Below are positions 1 through 8,688 of a stretch of 64,000 nucleotides of DNA, piece by piece. Below the pieces are notes generated by a model. The model was not told the DNA's origin. It worked only from the letters and a program-made list of their open reading frames with translations, and ran no database searches. The DNA comes from Streptomyces albus subsp. chlorinus (GTDB taxonomy: Bacteria > Actinomycetota > Actinomycetes > Streptomycetales > Streptomycetaceae): assembly GCF_013302895.1 (NCBI RefSeq), contig NZ_VJOK01000001.1:2914600-2978599 (forward strand), given 5' to 3'. Position 1 is the stretch's first letter, and each line of letters opens with the position of its first letter. The position numbers and the translations under genes were made by a program.

Positions 1-144
1 GGAGGGCGCGGCGGGGTCGGGCGCGGCGGAGAACGTGCAGGAGGGAGCGGTGGGGGCCGGCGGAGTGGCGGGGGTGGTACCGGAGGCTGAGGCGGGGGTG
101 GAGGCGGGTGCGGGGTGCGAGTCGGACGATTCCGAGGTGACCAA
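1..144 (-). CDS. Partial CDS, unknown protein (N-terminus only)
   Basis: The first 48 codons of a minus-strand gene run off the left edge of the window. The frame has almost exclusively G or C in third positions. The start is inferred as TTG at 144, five bases after a GGGAGG ribosome binding site (minus strand). The visible protein begins MVTSESSDSHPAPA and is Ala/Pro/Thr/Ser-rich with no visible domain, so it is probably a disordered N-terminus. Function unknown. Confidence 0.5.
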   Translation of the reverse strand, partial: MVTSESSDSHPAPASTPASASGTTPATPPAPTAPSCTFSAAPDPAAPS

Positions 145-169
145 CGGGTCCTCCCTGGTCGCAACGCGT

Positions 170-193
170 GGGCCCGCTGATGCTCGCGGGCCC
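170..193 (-). terminator. Hairpin terminator after the dipeptidase gene
   Basis: Perfect inverted repeat with 8-base arms (GGGCCCGC at 170-177, GCGGGCCC at 186-193) and an 8-base loop. It lies about 80 bases past the stop of the dipeptidase gene and just before the next minus-strand start. There is no U-tract, as is usual for Streptomyces hairpin terminators. Confidence 0.6.
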
Positions 194-271
194 GGGGAGG
201 CGAGTCAAGACCGCTCGCCGCCCGGGGCCCGCGTACCGGAACCGTGTCGTCCGAAGGGAGTTGAGGCGCTG

Positions 272-1480
272 TCAGCCGTCGAGGTCGCCGATGGTGGCCA
301 GCGAGGGGCCGCGCCGCGTCTGGAGGGTGCGGGCCACCTCCTCGGCCTCGCGCAGCACCCGGACGGCGTTGGACCAGGTCAGCTTCGCCAGGTCCGCCTC
401 GGACCAGTGGCGGTCCAGCAGCTCGGCGATCAGGTTCGGATAGCCGGAGACGTCCTCCAGCTGCGCCGGGGTGAAGGCCGTGCCGTCGTAGTCGCCGCCG
501 AGGCCGATGTGGTCGATGCCCGCGACCTCGCGCATGTGGTCGAGGTGGTCGGCGACCGTACGGGCGTCGGGCACCGGCCGCGGGTTGGCCTCCTCGAAGG
601 CGCGCTGCACCCTGCGCCCCTCCTCGCTCAGGTCGAGGCGGTCCAAACCGTGCGCACGCATGTTCGCGTCGGCCGCCTCGGTCCAGGCCACCGCCTCCGG
701 CAGGATGAACTTCGGCACGAACGTCGCCATGGCCACGCCCCCGTTGTCCGGAAGCTGCGCGAGCACGTCGTCGGGGATGTTGCGGGGGTGGTCGCAGACG
801 GCGCGCGCGGAGGAGTGCGAGAAGAGCACCGGCGCCTCGGTCACCCGCAGGGCGTCCCGCATCGTCTCGGCCGCCACGTGCGAGAGGTCCACCAGCATGC
901 CCAGCCGGTTCATCTCGCGGACCACCTCCTCGCCGAAGCGGCTCAGTCCGCCGGCGCGGGGCTCGTCGGTGGCCGAGTCGGCCCAGTCGAGCGAGTTGTT
1001 GTGGGTGAGCGTCATGTAGCGGACGCCCAGCCGGTGGAGGGCGCGCAGGGCGGCCAGGGAGTTGTTGATGGAGTGCCCGCCCTCGGCGCCCATCAGGGAG
1101 GCGATCCGCCGCTGGGCGTGCGCCGCCTCCATGTCCTCGGCGGTGAAGGCCAGTTGCAGGTCCTCGGGGTAGCGGGCGACCAGCAGCCGCACCGCGTCGA
1201 TCTGCTCCAGGGTGGCGCTCACCGCGTCGTCCCCGGTCAGCTCGCCGGGCACGTAGACGGACCAGAACTGGGCGCCGACGCCCCCGGCGCGCAGCCGCGC
1301 CAGGTCGGTGTGCAGCCGCTCGCTCTGGTCCTGGGCGATGTCGAGCTTGTCCAGGTCGTAGCGCACCTGTTCCCGCAGCGCCCAGGGCAGGTCGTTGTGC
1401 CCGTCCACGACGGGGTGCTCGGCCAGCAGCGCGCGGGCGCGCTCCAGGCTGGAGCCGGACGCGGTGCCGGCGGCGGTCAT
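272..1480 (-). CDS. Membrane dipeptidase (peptidase M19, renal dipeptidase family)
   Basis: Zinc-dependent dipeptidase of 402 aa, the normal family length, hydrolysing dipeptides. Visible motifs are the first metal pair in [12 protein letters not shown] near residue 25, GAEGGHSI near 130, [10 protein letters not shown] near 160, [10 protein letters not shown] and [15 protein letters not shown] in the middle, and [10 protein letters not shown] near 325. There is no signal peptide, so a cytoplasmic enzyme is likely. The ATG overlaps the purE stop by four bases (ATGA), so the gene is translationally coupled as the last gene of purK-purE-dipeptidase. The substrate cannot be read from sequence. 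Confidence 0.9.
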   Translation of the reverse strand: MTAAGTASGSSLERARALLAEHPVVDGHNDLPWALREQVRYDLDKLDIAQDQSERLHTDLARLRAGGVGAQFWSVYVPGELTGDDAVSATLEQIDAVRLLVARYPEDLQLAFTAEDMEAAHAQRRIASLMGAEGGHSINNSLAALRALHRLGVRYMTLTHNNSLDWADSATDEPRAGGLSRFGEEVVREMNRLGMLVDLSHVAAETMRDALRVTEAPVLFSHSSARAVCDHPRNIPDDVLAQLPDNGGVAMATFVPKFILPEAVAWTEAADANMRAHGLDRLDLSEEGRRVQRAFEEANPRPVPDARTVADHLDHMREVAGIDHIGLGGDYDGTAFTPAQLEDVSGYPNLIAELLDRHWSEADLAKLTWSNAVRVLREAEEVARTLQTRRGPSLATIGDLDG

Positions 1481-2025
1481 CGGGCGCCTCCCGCCTGGCC
1501 GCCGAAGCCGAACCCGGTCTCCCCGGCGACCTTGGCGCGCAGCCGCCGGCCCTTCTCGGTGGCCTGCTCGTTCAGCTCCTGCTGGAAGTCGCGCATCCGC
1601 GCCCGGAGTTCCTCGTCGTGCGCGGCGAGCATCCGGACCGCCAGCAGCCCCGCGTTGCGGGCGCCGCCCACCGAGACGGTGGCCACCGGCACGCCCGCGG
1701 GCATCTGCACGATGGACAGCAGCGAGTCCATGCCGTCCAGGTACTTGAGCGGCACGGGGACGCCGATGACGGGCAGCGGGGTCACCGAGGCGAGCATGCC
1801 CGGCAGATGGGCCGCGCCGCCCGCGCCCGCGATGACCGCCTTGAGGCCCCGGTCGGCGGCGTCCTCCCCGTAGGCGACCATCTCGCGCGGCATGCGGTGC
1901 GCGGAGACGACGTCCACCTCGTAGGGCACCTCGAAGTCGTCGAGCGCCTTGGCGGCCTCCTCCATGACGGGCCAGTCCGAGTCGGACCCCATGACGATCC
2001 CCACGAGAGGGCTTGGACTAGTCAT
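1477..2025 (-). CDS. purE: 5-(carboxyamino)imidazole ribonucleotide mutase PurE
   Basis: Converts N5-CAIR made by PurK into CAIR in de novo purine synthesis. The 182-aa protein carries the class I PurE signature GSDSDWPVM close to the N-terminus, SAHRMP near residue 45 and the GGAAHLPGM loop near 75. The ATG at 2025 follows an AGGAG site. It starts 51 bases after purK and overlaps the following dipeptidase gene, so the three form one operon. Confidence 0.96.
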   Translation of the reverse strand: MTSPSPLVGIVMGSDSDWPVMEEAAKALDDFEVPYEVDVVSAHRMPREMVAYGEDAADRGLKAVIAGAGGAAHLPGMLASVTPLPVIGVPVPLKYLDGMDSLLSIVQMPAGVPVATVSVGGARNAGLLAVRMLAAHDEELRARMRDFQQELNEQATEKGRRLRAKVAGETGFGFGGQAGGAR

Positions 2026-2076
2026 ACGACTCCTAGGTGAAGGGAGGATGGGTGGTTGCCGGGCGCCGGGGAGTGC

Positions 2077-3237
2077 TCACTTGGTGATCGTGCCGCGCAG
2101 GTACCCCGCGGCGTGGGCCGCCCGCTCGCGCAGGTCGGCGAGGTCGTCCCCGTACACGTTGACATGTCCCACCTTGCGGCCGGGCTTCACGCCCTTGCCG
2201 TACATGTGGATCTTCAGCTGGGGGTCCCTGGCCATGCAGTGCAGGTAGGCGGAGTACATGTCCGGGTAGTCGCCGCCCAGCACATTGGCCATGACGGTCC
2301 AGCGCGCACGGCAGCGCGGGTCGCCGAGCGGCAGGTCGAGGACGGCCCGCACATGGTTGGCGAACTGCGAGGTCACCGCGCCGTCCTGGGTCCAGTGCCC
2401 GGAGTTGTGCGGGCGCATGGCCAGCTCGTTGACGAGCACCCTCCCGTCCCTCGTCTCGAACAGCTCGACGGCGAGGTGGCCGACCACGCCCAGTTCGTGC
2501 GCGATCCGCAGCGCAAGCTGCTGGGCGTGCACGGCCGCTTCCTCCGACAGGCCGGGCGCGGGTGCGATCACGGTGTCGCAGACGCCCTCGACCTGGATGG
2601 ACTCCACCACGGGGTAGGCGACGGCCTGCCCGTGCGGGGACCGTACGACGTTGGCGGCCAGTTCCCGCGCGAAATCCACCTTCTCCTCGGCGAGCACGGC
2701 CACGCCCGCCTTGAAGGGCTCGGCGGCGTTCGGGTCGTCGGCGCCGCGGACGATCCACACCCCCTTGCCGTCGTACCCGCCGCGCACGGTCTTGAGGACG
2801 ACGGGGAAGCCGTCGCCGCCCTCGGGCGCGCCCTCCCTGGCGAACGCCGCGACGTCCTCGGGCCCGCTGACGATCCGGTTGCGCGGAGCCGGGATGCCCA
2901 GCTCGCCCAGCCGCGCGCGCATCACGCCCTTGTCCTGGGCGTGCACCAGCGCGTCCGGCCCGGGGCGGACAGGGATGCCGTCCGCCTCCAGCGTGCGGAG
3001 GTGCTCGGTCGGGACATGCTCGTGATCGAAGGTGATCACATCGCAGCCCTGTGCGAAGCGCCGCAAGGTGTCCAGATCTCGGTAGTCGCCAACGACAACA
3101 TCGTTGACGACCTGCGCCGCCGAGTCCTGCGGACCATCGGAGAGAAGCCTGAATCTGATGCCGAGCGGGATGCCCGCCTCGTGGGTCATACGAGCGAGCT
3201 GGCCCCCGCCGACCATGCCGACTACCGGGAACGTCAC
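2077..3237 (-). CDS. purK: 5-(carboxyamino)imidazole ribonucleotide synthase PurK
   Basis: ATP-grasp enzyme that carboxylates AIR to N5-CAIR in purine synthesis; PurE acts next. The 386-aa protein starts VTFPVVGMVGGGQLARM, the typical nucleotide-binding opening of PurK. Later ATP-grasp features are VVLKTVRGGYDGKG near residue 145 and the metal/ATP region ELFETRDGRVLVNELAMRPHNSGHWT near 265. The frame stays open upstream, but GTG 3237 is the natural start: there is no Shine-Dalgarno sequence and a TACCCT -10 box ends seven bases before it, suggesting a leaderless message. Confidence 0.94.
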   Translation of the reverse strand: MTFPVVGMVGGGQLARMTHEAGIPLGIRFRLLSDGPQDSAAQVVNDVVVGDYRDLDTLRRFAQGCDVITFDHEHVPTEHLRTLEADGIPVRPGPDALVHAQDKGVMRARLGELGIPAPRNRIVSGPEDVAAFAREGAPEGGDGFPVVLKTVRGGYDGKGVWIVRGADDPNAAEPFKAGVAVLAEEKVDFARELAANVVRSPHGQAVAYPVVESIQVEGVCDTVIAPAPGLSEEAAVHAQQLALRIAHELGVVGHLAVELFETRDGRVLVNELAMRPHNSGHWTQDGAVTSQFANHVRAVLDLPLGDPRCRARWTVMANVLGGDYPDMYSAYLHCMARDPQLKIHMYGKGVKPGRKVGHVNVYGDDLADLRERAAHAAGYLRGTITK

Positions 3238-3719
3238 GGGTCCAGGGTACGGGGCACCCGGCAGCGCCCCTCCGGCCCCACCCGCCCCGCCGGACAACGG
3301 GGCGCCTCTCCGTGCTCGCCGCCACGTTCTTGTCAGGGACCTGAAGGGCAACGGGGGCAGGGAATGCGCCGTACGAAACAGGCCATCCCCCACGCCCGGG
3401 CACCACCGAGTCCGTTTGCGCGGGTACTCCGGGTGCGGGACGCGGCACCAGCGCTTCGACGCCGCGCGCCCTGTCAGGGACGTCACGTTCCGCATCACTG
3501 TCCGCGACTGACCAGCGCACTCTCGGCGCGGGAGCACCGGAGTGGTTCGCTCCGATGTGCGAACGCGGCGGACCGGTGAGACGATGGCCCGTCCAGCCGG
3601 GGACCACGGGCTGCGCCGATCGCCCCACGGGGCGGAGCGACGGCTGGTTAGCATGGGGCAGCCCTTCGACGCCGACCAGGAACGGGGCTGAAACCATCGC
3701 TAGGGGTGAACGGCGCTCT
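3238..3719. other. Intergenic region between purK and the GtrA-like gene
   Basis: Divergent gap of about 480 bases with no convincing gene. It holds the purK -10 element and a direct repeat of TGTCAGGGAC (near 3334 and 3472). A TAGCAT hexamer at about 3649 could be a -10 for the rightward gene, but I see no matching -35. Confidence 0.5.
3244..3249 (-). promoter_or_regulatory. -10 element for leaderless purK
   Basis: TACCCT on the minus strand ends seven bases before the purK GTG, which places transcription start at or next to the first codon. No purine-rich ribosome site precedes the GTG. A consensus -35 is not evident. Confidence 0.45.
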
Positions 3720-4502
3720 GTGCGCCCGCGACTGGAACGGCTCGTGCGCGAACTCGCCAAGTTCGGCGCCGTCGGCGCGCTGGGCTTCCTGGTGAACGTC
3801 GCGATCTTCAATCTGTGCATCCACACGTTCCAGCTCGCGCCCATCCGCTCCGGCGTCATCTCGCAGGTCGTCGCGATCGGCACCAACTACCTGGGCAACC
3901 GCTACTGGACGTACCGGGACATCGACAAGAGCCGCATCCACCGCGAGACGACGCTGTTCTTCTTCTTCAGCGGAATCGGTCTCGTCCTGGAGAACGGCAT
4001 CCTCGCCCTCTCGCACTACGGGTTCGGCTACACCTCGCCGCTCGCCGACAACATCGCCAAGAACGTCATCGGGCTGCTGCTCGGCACCGCCTTCCGCTTC
4101 TGGTCGTACCGCACCTGGGTCTTCCGGGTGGGGGCGCAGCAGGCGGCGGCGGAGGCCGGGGAAGCCGGGGAGACCGGCCGCGGGACGGGAGTCCGCGAGG
4201 CCGTCCCGCACGAGGCCGCCGACGGCGCCCGGTCCGCCGGGGTGCCGTACCCGGTCGGTCCGGCGCCCGCGGGGTCAGGCGCCGGGACGAGCGGTCTCGC
4301 CGGAGGTGTCGGGGCCGGTGGTGTCGGGGCCGGTGGCGTCGGAGCCGGTGGCGTCGGGGCAGGCTCCCCCGGCAGCGGGAGTCCCGGTACCGGTGGTACC
4401 GGTGGTGCCGGTGGCGTCGGGGCCGGCGGTGTCGGGGCAGGGGGCGGCGTCGGTGGCCTCGCGGCTGAGGAACAGCGCGAAGACCGGCGGCAGCTGCTGT
4501 AG
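3720..4502 (+). CDS. GtrA-like four-helix membrane protein
   Basis: GtrA/DPMS1-like proteins are small membrane proteins linked to export or flipping of polyprenyl-linked sugars for cell-surface glycans. The segment beginning LVRELAKFGAVGALGFLVNV is the family opening, followed by further membrane helices and a final FRFWSYRTWVF motif near residue 135. GTG 3720 has an AGGGGTG ribosome site; the frame is open further upstream. After residue about 140 comes a Gly/Ala/Val-rich repetitive tail of about 120 aa (GGVGAGGVGAGG type). The last 228 bases lie antisense to the histidine-kinase gene, so the true C-terminus is uncertain. Confidence 0.8.
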   Translation: MRPRLERLVRELAKFGAVGALGFLVNVAIFNLCIHTFQLAPIRSGVISQVVAIGTNYLGNRYWTYRDIDKSRIHRETTLFFFFSGIGLVLENGILALSHYGFGYTSPLADNIAKNVIGLLLGTAFRFWSYRTWVFRVGAQQAAAEAGEAGETGRGTGVREAVPHEAADGARSAGVPYPVGPAPAGSGAGTSGLAGGVGAGGVGAGGVGAGGVGAGSPGSGSPGTGGTGGAGGVGAGGVGAGGGVGGLAAEEQREDRRQLL

Positions 4503-5714
4503 GAGTTCCAGCCGGCCGCCGTCCGCCTCCGCCAGATCGCGGGCGACGGCGAGGCCGAGCCCGGTGGAGTTGTGGCCGCTGACCGTCCGCTCGAACACCC
4601 GGGACCCCAGCGCCTCGTCCACACCGGGCCCCTCGTCCGTGACCTCGACCACGACCTGGTTGCCGGTGACCCGGGTGCGCAGAGCGACGGTGCCGTCCCC
4701 GTGCATCAGCGAGTTCTCGATCAGCGTCGCGAGCACCTGCGCCACCGCTCCGGGGGTCCCCACGGCGCGCAGCCCCGTCTTCCCGGAGCGCACTATGGCC
4801 CGGCCCGCGCTGCGGTAGGCGGGCTTCCACTCCTCGATCTGCTGCTTGACGACCTCGTCCAGGTCGAAGCCCACGGCCGAGCCCGTGCGCGGGTCCCGGG
4901 AGTTGGTCAGCAGCCGCTGCACCACGTCGGTGAGCCGCTCGACCTGGGCCAGCGCGATGGTGGCCTCCTCCTTGACGACCGCCCGGTCCTCGGGCGCCTC
5001 GCCCTCGGAGGTCGCGATGATCTCCTCCAGCCGCATGGACAGGGCCGTCAGCGGGGTGCGCAGCTGGTGCGAGGCGTCGGCGGCCAGCCGCCGCTCGGCG
5101 GTCAGCATGCGGCCGATGCGGTCCGCGCTGGCGTCCAGCACGTCCGCGACCCGGTCCAGCTCGGGCACCCCGTAGCGGCGGTGCCTGGGGCGCGGGTCGC
5201 CGGAGCCGAGGCGTTCGGCGGTCTCGGCCAGGTCGGTCAGCGGCGCGGCCACCCGGTGGGCCTGGCGTACGGCCAGCGCCGCGGCGGCGACGACGGCGAG
5301 CAGCGCCACCGCCAGGATGATCAGCAGGGTGCGGCCGACCTCGGCGCGCACCGCCGAGCGGGACGCCTGCACGGTGACGCGCTCGCCGTGCGCGCCCGTC
5401 TCCCGCGCCTCGACGACCTCGCCCGAGGGCCGCTCGCCCACCTCGATGGGCGCGCGGTCGCCGGGCATGTCGACACGGATGTAGCGGACGTAGCGGTCCT
5501 TGGAGGCGGTGACGCCGATCGACGCCTTCGTCACCCTCTCCCCCGCGACCAGCCGGCTCTCGACGGTGGAGACGAGCCGGGATGCCTCGGCCCGGACGCT
5601 GTCGCGGGTGCTGCTCTCGATGGTGCGTGACTCGACGATGACGAGCGAGACGCCGAAGACCGCGACCACGACGAGGACGACGGCGAGGGTGGACAGGATC
5701 AGCCGGCGGCGCAC
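4275..5714 (-). CDS. Two-component sensor histidine kinase
   Basis: Membrane sensor kinase of 479 aa that would phosphorylate the response regulator encoded just upstream. It has an N-terminal helix (about 5-28), an extracytoplasmic region (30-125), a second helix (about 128-150), a HAMP linker, the phospho-acceptor box DASHQLRTPLTALS with His216, and an ATPase domain with ENSLMHGDGT (N box), DEGPGVDE (G1) and STGLGLAVARDL (G2). The last about 75 aa are a Thr/Gly/Asp-rich repeat overlapping the GtrA-like tail on the other strand. GTG start; 15 bases separate it from the regulator gene. The signal is unknown. Confidence 0.92.
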   Translation of the reverse strand: MRRRLILSTLAVVLVVVAVFGVSLVIVESRTIESSTRDSVRAEASRLVSTVESRLVAGERVTKASIGVTASKDRYVRYIRVDMPGDRAPIEVGERPSGEVVEARETGAHGERVTVQASRSAVRAEVGRTLLIILAVALLAVVAAAALAVRQAHRVAAPLTDLAETAERLGSGDPRPRHRRYGVPELDRVADVLDASADRIGRMLTAERRLAADASHQLRTPLTALSMRLEEIIATSEGEAPEDRAVVKEEATIALAQVERLTDVVQRLLTNSRDPRTGSAVGFDLDEVVKQQIEEWKPAYRSAGRAIVRSGKTGLRAVGTPGAVAQVLATLIENSLMHGDGTVALRTRVTGNQVVVEVTDEGPGVDEALGSRVFERTVSGHNSTGLGLAVARDLAEADGGRLELLQQLPPVFALFLSREATDAAPCPDTAGPDATGTTGTTGTGTPAAGGACPDATGSDATGPDTTGPDTSGETARPGA

Positions 5715-5729
5715 GTGCTGGTTACTTCC

Positions 5730-6410
5730 CTAGCTCTTCTCGAAGCGGAAGCCGACGCCGCGCACGGTGGCGATGTAGCGCGGATTGGCCGCGTCGTCCC
5801 CGAGCTTCTTGCGCAGCCAGGAGATGTGCATGTCGAGCGTCTTGGTGGACGACCACCAGGTGGTGTCCCACACCTCGCGCATCAGCTGGTCCCGGGTGAC
5901 GACCCGGCCCGCGTCCCGCACCAGCACCCGCAGCAGGTCGAACTCCTTGGCGGTCAGTTGCAGCTCCTCGTCGCCCATCCAGGCGCGGTGCGACTCGACG
6001 TCGATCCGCACCCCGTGGGTGGTCGGGGGCTGGGCGGACTCGGCCGGTGAACCGCGGCGCAGCAGGGCCCGCACCCGCGCCAGCAGCTCGGCGAGGCGGA
6101 ACGGCTTGGTGACGTAGTCGTCCGCGCCCGCGTCGAGGCCGACGACGGTGTCCACCTCGTCGGCGCGCGCGGTCAGGACGAGGACGGGGAAGGTGTGGCC
6201 CTCGTTCCGCAGCCTGCGGCACACCTCGAGACCGTCCATCCCGGGCAGTCCCAGATCCAGCACGACCAGGTCGATGCCCTCGCGCAGTCCGGCGTCCAGC
6301 GCGGTGGGACCGTCCTCGCGCACCTCGACCTCGTACCCCTCCCGGCGCAGGGCACGGGCCAGGGGCTCCGAGATCGACGCGTCATCCTCGGCGAGCAGTA
6401 CACGGGTCAT
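5730..6410 (-). CDS. OmpR-family response regulator
   Basis: DNA-binding response regulator of 226 aa, first gene of a two-gene operon with the histidine kinase. The receiver domain (1-115) has the acidic pair D9-D10, phospho-acceptor D52 in LDLGLPGMDG, T80 and K102 in VTKPF. The C-terminal winged helix (about 130-224) has the usual LTAKEFDLLRVL and the recognition region with TLDMHISWLRKKLGDD. It is divergent to the POT transporter gene, which may be a target, but that is inference from position only. Confidence 0.94.
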   Translation of the reverse strand: MTRVLLAEDDASISEPLARALRREGYEVEVREDGPTALDAGLREGIDLVVLDLGLPGMDGLEVCRRLRNEGHTFPVLVLTARADEVDTVVGLDAGADDYVTKPFRLAELLARVRALLRRGSPAESAQPPTTHGVRIDVESHRAWMGDEELQLTAKEFDLLRVLVRDAGRVVTRDQLMREVWDTTWWSSTKTLDMHISWLRKKLGDDAANPRYIATVRGVGFRFEKS

Positions 6411-6777
6411 GCACCGATGGTAGTCCGCGTGGCCGAGCGTGAGGGCGGACGGTCGCGGGGCCGTGCGCTCCCCCGGGGCAGCCGCCGGGCCGGGGGTGGC
6501 CGCTGACGATCTCCAGGTGAAGTGGACACGTCACCAACGAAAACGCCACATGGTTCCCTCTTTCACCTGCGATGTATCTCACAAGCTCTTCCCCGGCCCC
6601 GGAACCGGTGACTTATGGTGAGAAGGATCTGTCGTGACCGGCGGGGACCTGTGTCCTTCTCGACACCTCACGGTCCCGTAGCTGTGCGAGCCGCGGTCCC
6701 AGGCCGCGGTCACCCCCCACCCGGGCGCGCTGCCCCCTTCGTCGGGCACGCGCGTCCCGACCCCGAGGAAAACCCAC
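6411..6777. other. Divergent intergenic region, response regulator / POT transporter
   Basis: About 370 bases without a gene. It contains an inverted repeat with 8-base perfect arms, CAGGTGAA (6514-6521) and TTCACCTG (6562-6569), 40 bases apart, and a TATGGT -10-like hexamer at 6614-6619. These could be control sites for one or both flanking genes; no consensus -35 was recognised. Confidence 0.4.
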
Positions 6778-8271
6778 ATGGCGTCCAGTCTGACGAAGGA
6801 CGCGGCCGGCTACACCGGCGGCAAGACCTTCTTCGGCCACCCACGAGGTCTGGCCACCCTGTTCATGACCGAGATGTGGGAGCGCTTCAGCTTCTACGGC
6901 ATGCGTGCCCTGCTGGTGCTCTACCTGACGGCCGCCGCGGCGGACGGCGGCATGGGCATGGCGGCGTCCACCGCCGTGGCCCTGTACTCCGTCTACAACG
7001 CCACGGTCTACCTGATGTCGATGCCGGGCGGCTGGCTCGGCGACCGGGTGTGGGGGCCGCGCAAGACGGTCACCATCTCCGCCGCGGTCATCATGATCGG
7101 GCACGCGCTGCTGGCCGTCGGCGTGAACGCGCTGTTCTTCGTCGGCCTCGTCTTCATCGGCGTCGGCTCCGGCCTGCTGAAGGCCAACATCTCCACGATG
7201 GTCGGCCAGCTCTACAAGGGCCCCGAGGACCCGCGCCGCGACGGCGGCTTCACCGTCTTCTACATGGGCATCAACATCGGCGGCTTCTCCGCCCCGCTGC
7301 TCATCGGCTGGGCCGGCGAGAAGATCAGCTGGCACCTGGGCTTCGGGCTGGCCGCCGCCGGTATGGGCCTCGGCCTGATCCAGTTCCTCCGCGGCAGCCG
7401 GCACCTGGCCGCTGACTCCACCGTGGTCCCCAACCCGCTGAGCGCCCAGGAGCGCGCCAAGGCGCTGCGCAACCTGGTCGTCAGCGTCGTGGTGCTGGCG
7501 GTCTTCTACGCCGTCATCGTCTTCGCCGACCTGTTCACCATCGACTGGGTGCTGTGGCCGGTCTCCATCCTCGGCATCCTGCTGCCGACCTACTACTTCA
7601 CGCGGATGCGCCGCGACCGCGAGGTCTCGCCCGGCGAGAAGTCCAAACTGACCGCCTACATCTGGTTCTTCGTCGCGGCGGCCATCTTCTGGATGATCTT
7701 CGACCAGGCCGGTTCCACGCTGAACCTCTTCGCCGAGGAGAACACCTCCAAGAGCCTGTTCGGCCTCACCTTCCCCACCAGCTGGTTCCAGTCGGTCAAC
7801 TCCCTGTGGGTGATGATCCTCGCACCCGTCCTGGCGGCCCTGTGGGTCAAGCTGGGCAGGCGGAACCCGTCCACCACCTCGAAGTTCTCCGTCGGCCTGA
7901 TCGGCATCGGCGCCTCCTTCGGCCTGATGATGCTGGCCATGGGCGCGGCCGCCGGCGGCGTCCAGGTCAGCCCCATGTGGCTGATCACGGTCTACCTGAT
8001 CCAGACGATCGCCGAGCTGTGCCTCTCCCCGGTCGGCCTGTCGGTGACCACCAAGCTGGCGCCCGCCAAGTACGCCAGCCAGCTCATGGGCGTGTGGTTC
8101 CTGGCCGTCACCGCCGGTGACTGCGTCTTCGCCATCGTCAAGCTCGTCGTCGGGGACGCCGCCAGCGGCAAGACGGGCTTCGCCGTCCAGGGCGTCATCG
8201 CCGCCCTCGCGGGCATCGCCTTCCTGGCCGCCCGCAACAAGATGAGGCCCCTCCTGGGCTCGGTGAAATAG
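6778..8271 (+). CDS. POT/PTR family proton-coupled oligopeptide transporter
   Basis: Imports di- and tripeptides with protons. The 497-aa protein has the POT signature ExxERF in TEMWERFSFYGMRALLVLYLT near residue 33, the FTVFYMGINIGGFSAPL motif near 160, and about 14 hydrophobic segments. ATG 6778 follows a GAGGAAAA stretch. It is divergent from the response regulator/kinase operon and is closed by a strong hairpin. It is a single-gene unit. Confidence 0.95.
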   Translation: MASSLTKDAAGYTGGKTFFGHPRGLATLFMTEMWERFSFYGMRALLVLYLTAAAADGGMGMAASTAVALYSVYNATVYLMSMPGGWLGDRVWGPRKTVTISAAVIMIGHALLAVGVNALFFVGLVFIGVGSGLLKANISTMVGQLYKGPEDPRRDGGFTVFYMGINIGGFSAPLLIGWAGEKISWHLGFGLAAAGMGLGLIQFLRGSRHLAADSTVVPNPLSAQERAKALRNLVVSVVVLAVFYAVIVFADLFTIDWVLWPVSILGILLPTYYFTRMRRDREVSPGEKSKLTAYIWFFVAAAIFWMIFDQAGSTLNLFAEENTSKSLFGLTFPTSWFQSVNSLWVMILAPVLAALWVKLGRRNPSTTSKFSVGLIGIGASFGLMMLAMGAAAGGVQVSPMWLITVYLIQTIAELCLSPVGLSVTTKLAPAKYASQLMGVWFLAVTAGDCVFAIVKLVVGDAASGKTGFAVQGVIAALAGIAFLAARNKMRPLLGSVK

Positions 8272-8688
8272 CTCTTCGCCCTGCGGGGAGGGTGCCCTCC
8301 GGCGCTCCCTGGAGAGCCGCCCCTCCCTCTCCCTGCACCGGTGCCTGCCGCCGGCGGTCCTGGACCGCCGGCGGCAGGCGTCGTTGAGGCGCGGCGGACG
8401 ACGACGAACCGGAGCGACGAACCGGAGCGACGAACCGCGGCGGTCCGTGTGGCGGTCCTGGCGGCGGTTTGTGGCGGTCCGTGACTGGCCCGGCGGCGGT
8501 CTGTGACGGTCCCGGCGTCGGCGCGTGCGGTCCGTAGCCGTCCCGGCAGCGATCTGCTACTGCCCCGGTATCGCGTGGCTGTCCCGGCGTCGGCCTCGGG
8601 GCACGTCGTCGGCTTCGGCGTCGGTTTCGATGGCGGCGTCGGTTCGGCGTCGGCCGTCGACTGTGGTCGGCGAGCGGCCGGGGACCGT
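8272..8688. repeat. Gene-free region with a hairpin and degenerate tandem repeats
   Basis: No gene supported. After the POT terminator come three tandem copies of a 13-base unit starting CGACGAACCG (8402-8440), then about 240 bases of degenerate GGCGGTCCGTG- and GGCGTCGG-like units reaching the stop of the next minus-strand gene. Reading frames crossing it are compositional artefacts. Confidence 0.6.
8343..8379 (+). terminator. Strong hairpin terminator after the POT transporter
   Basis: Perfect inverted repeat with 18-base arms (8343-8360 and 8362-8379) around a single central base, about 75 bases after the transporter stop. It begins with GCCTGCCG and ends with CGGCAGGC. It can serve both strands. 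Confidence 0.8.

Noticed and set aside
35-1873. 612-codon plus-strand open frame opposite the dipeptidase and purE genes
   Set aside because: It is the antisense shadow of two well-conserved genes; composition is typical of GC-driven open frames.
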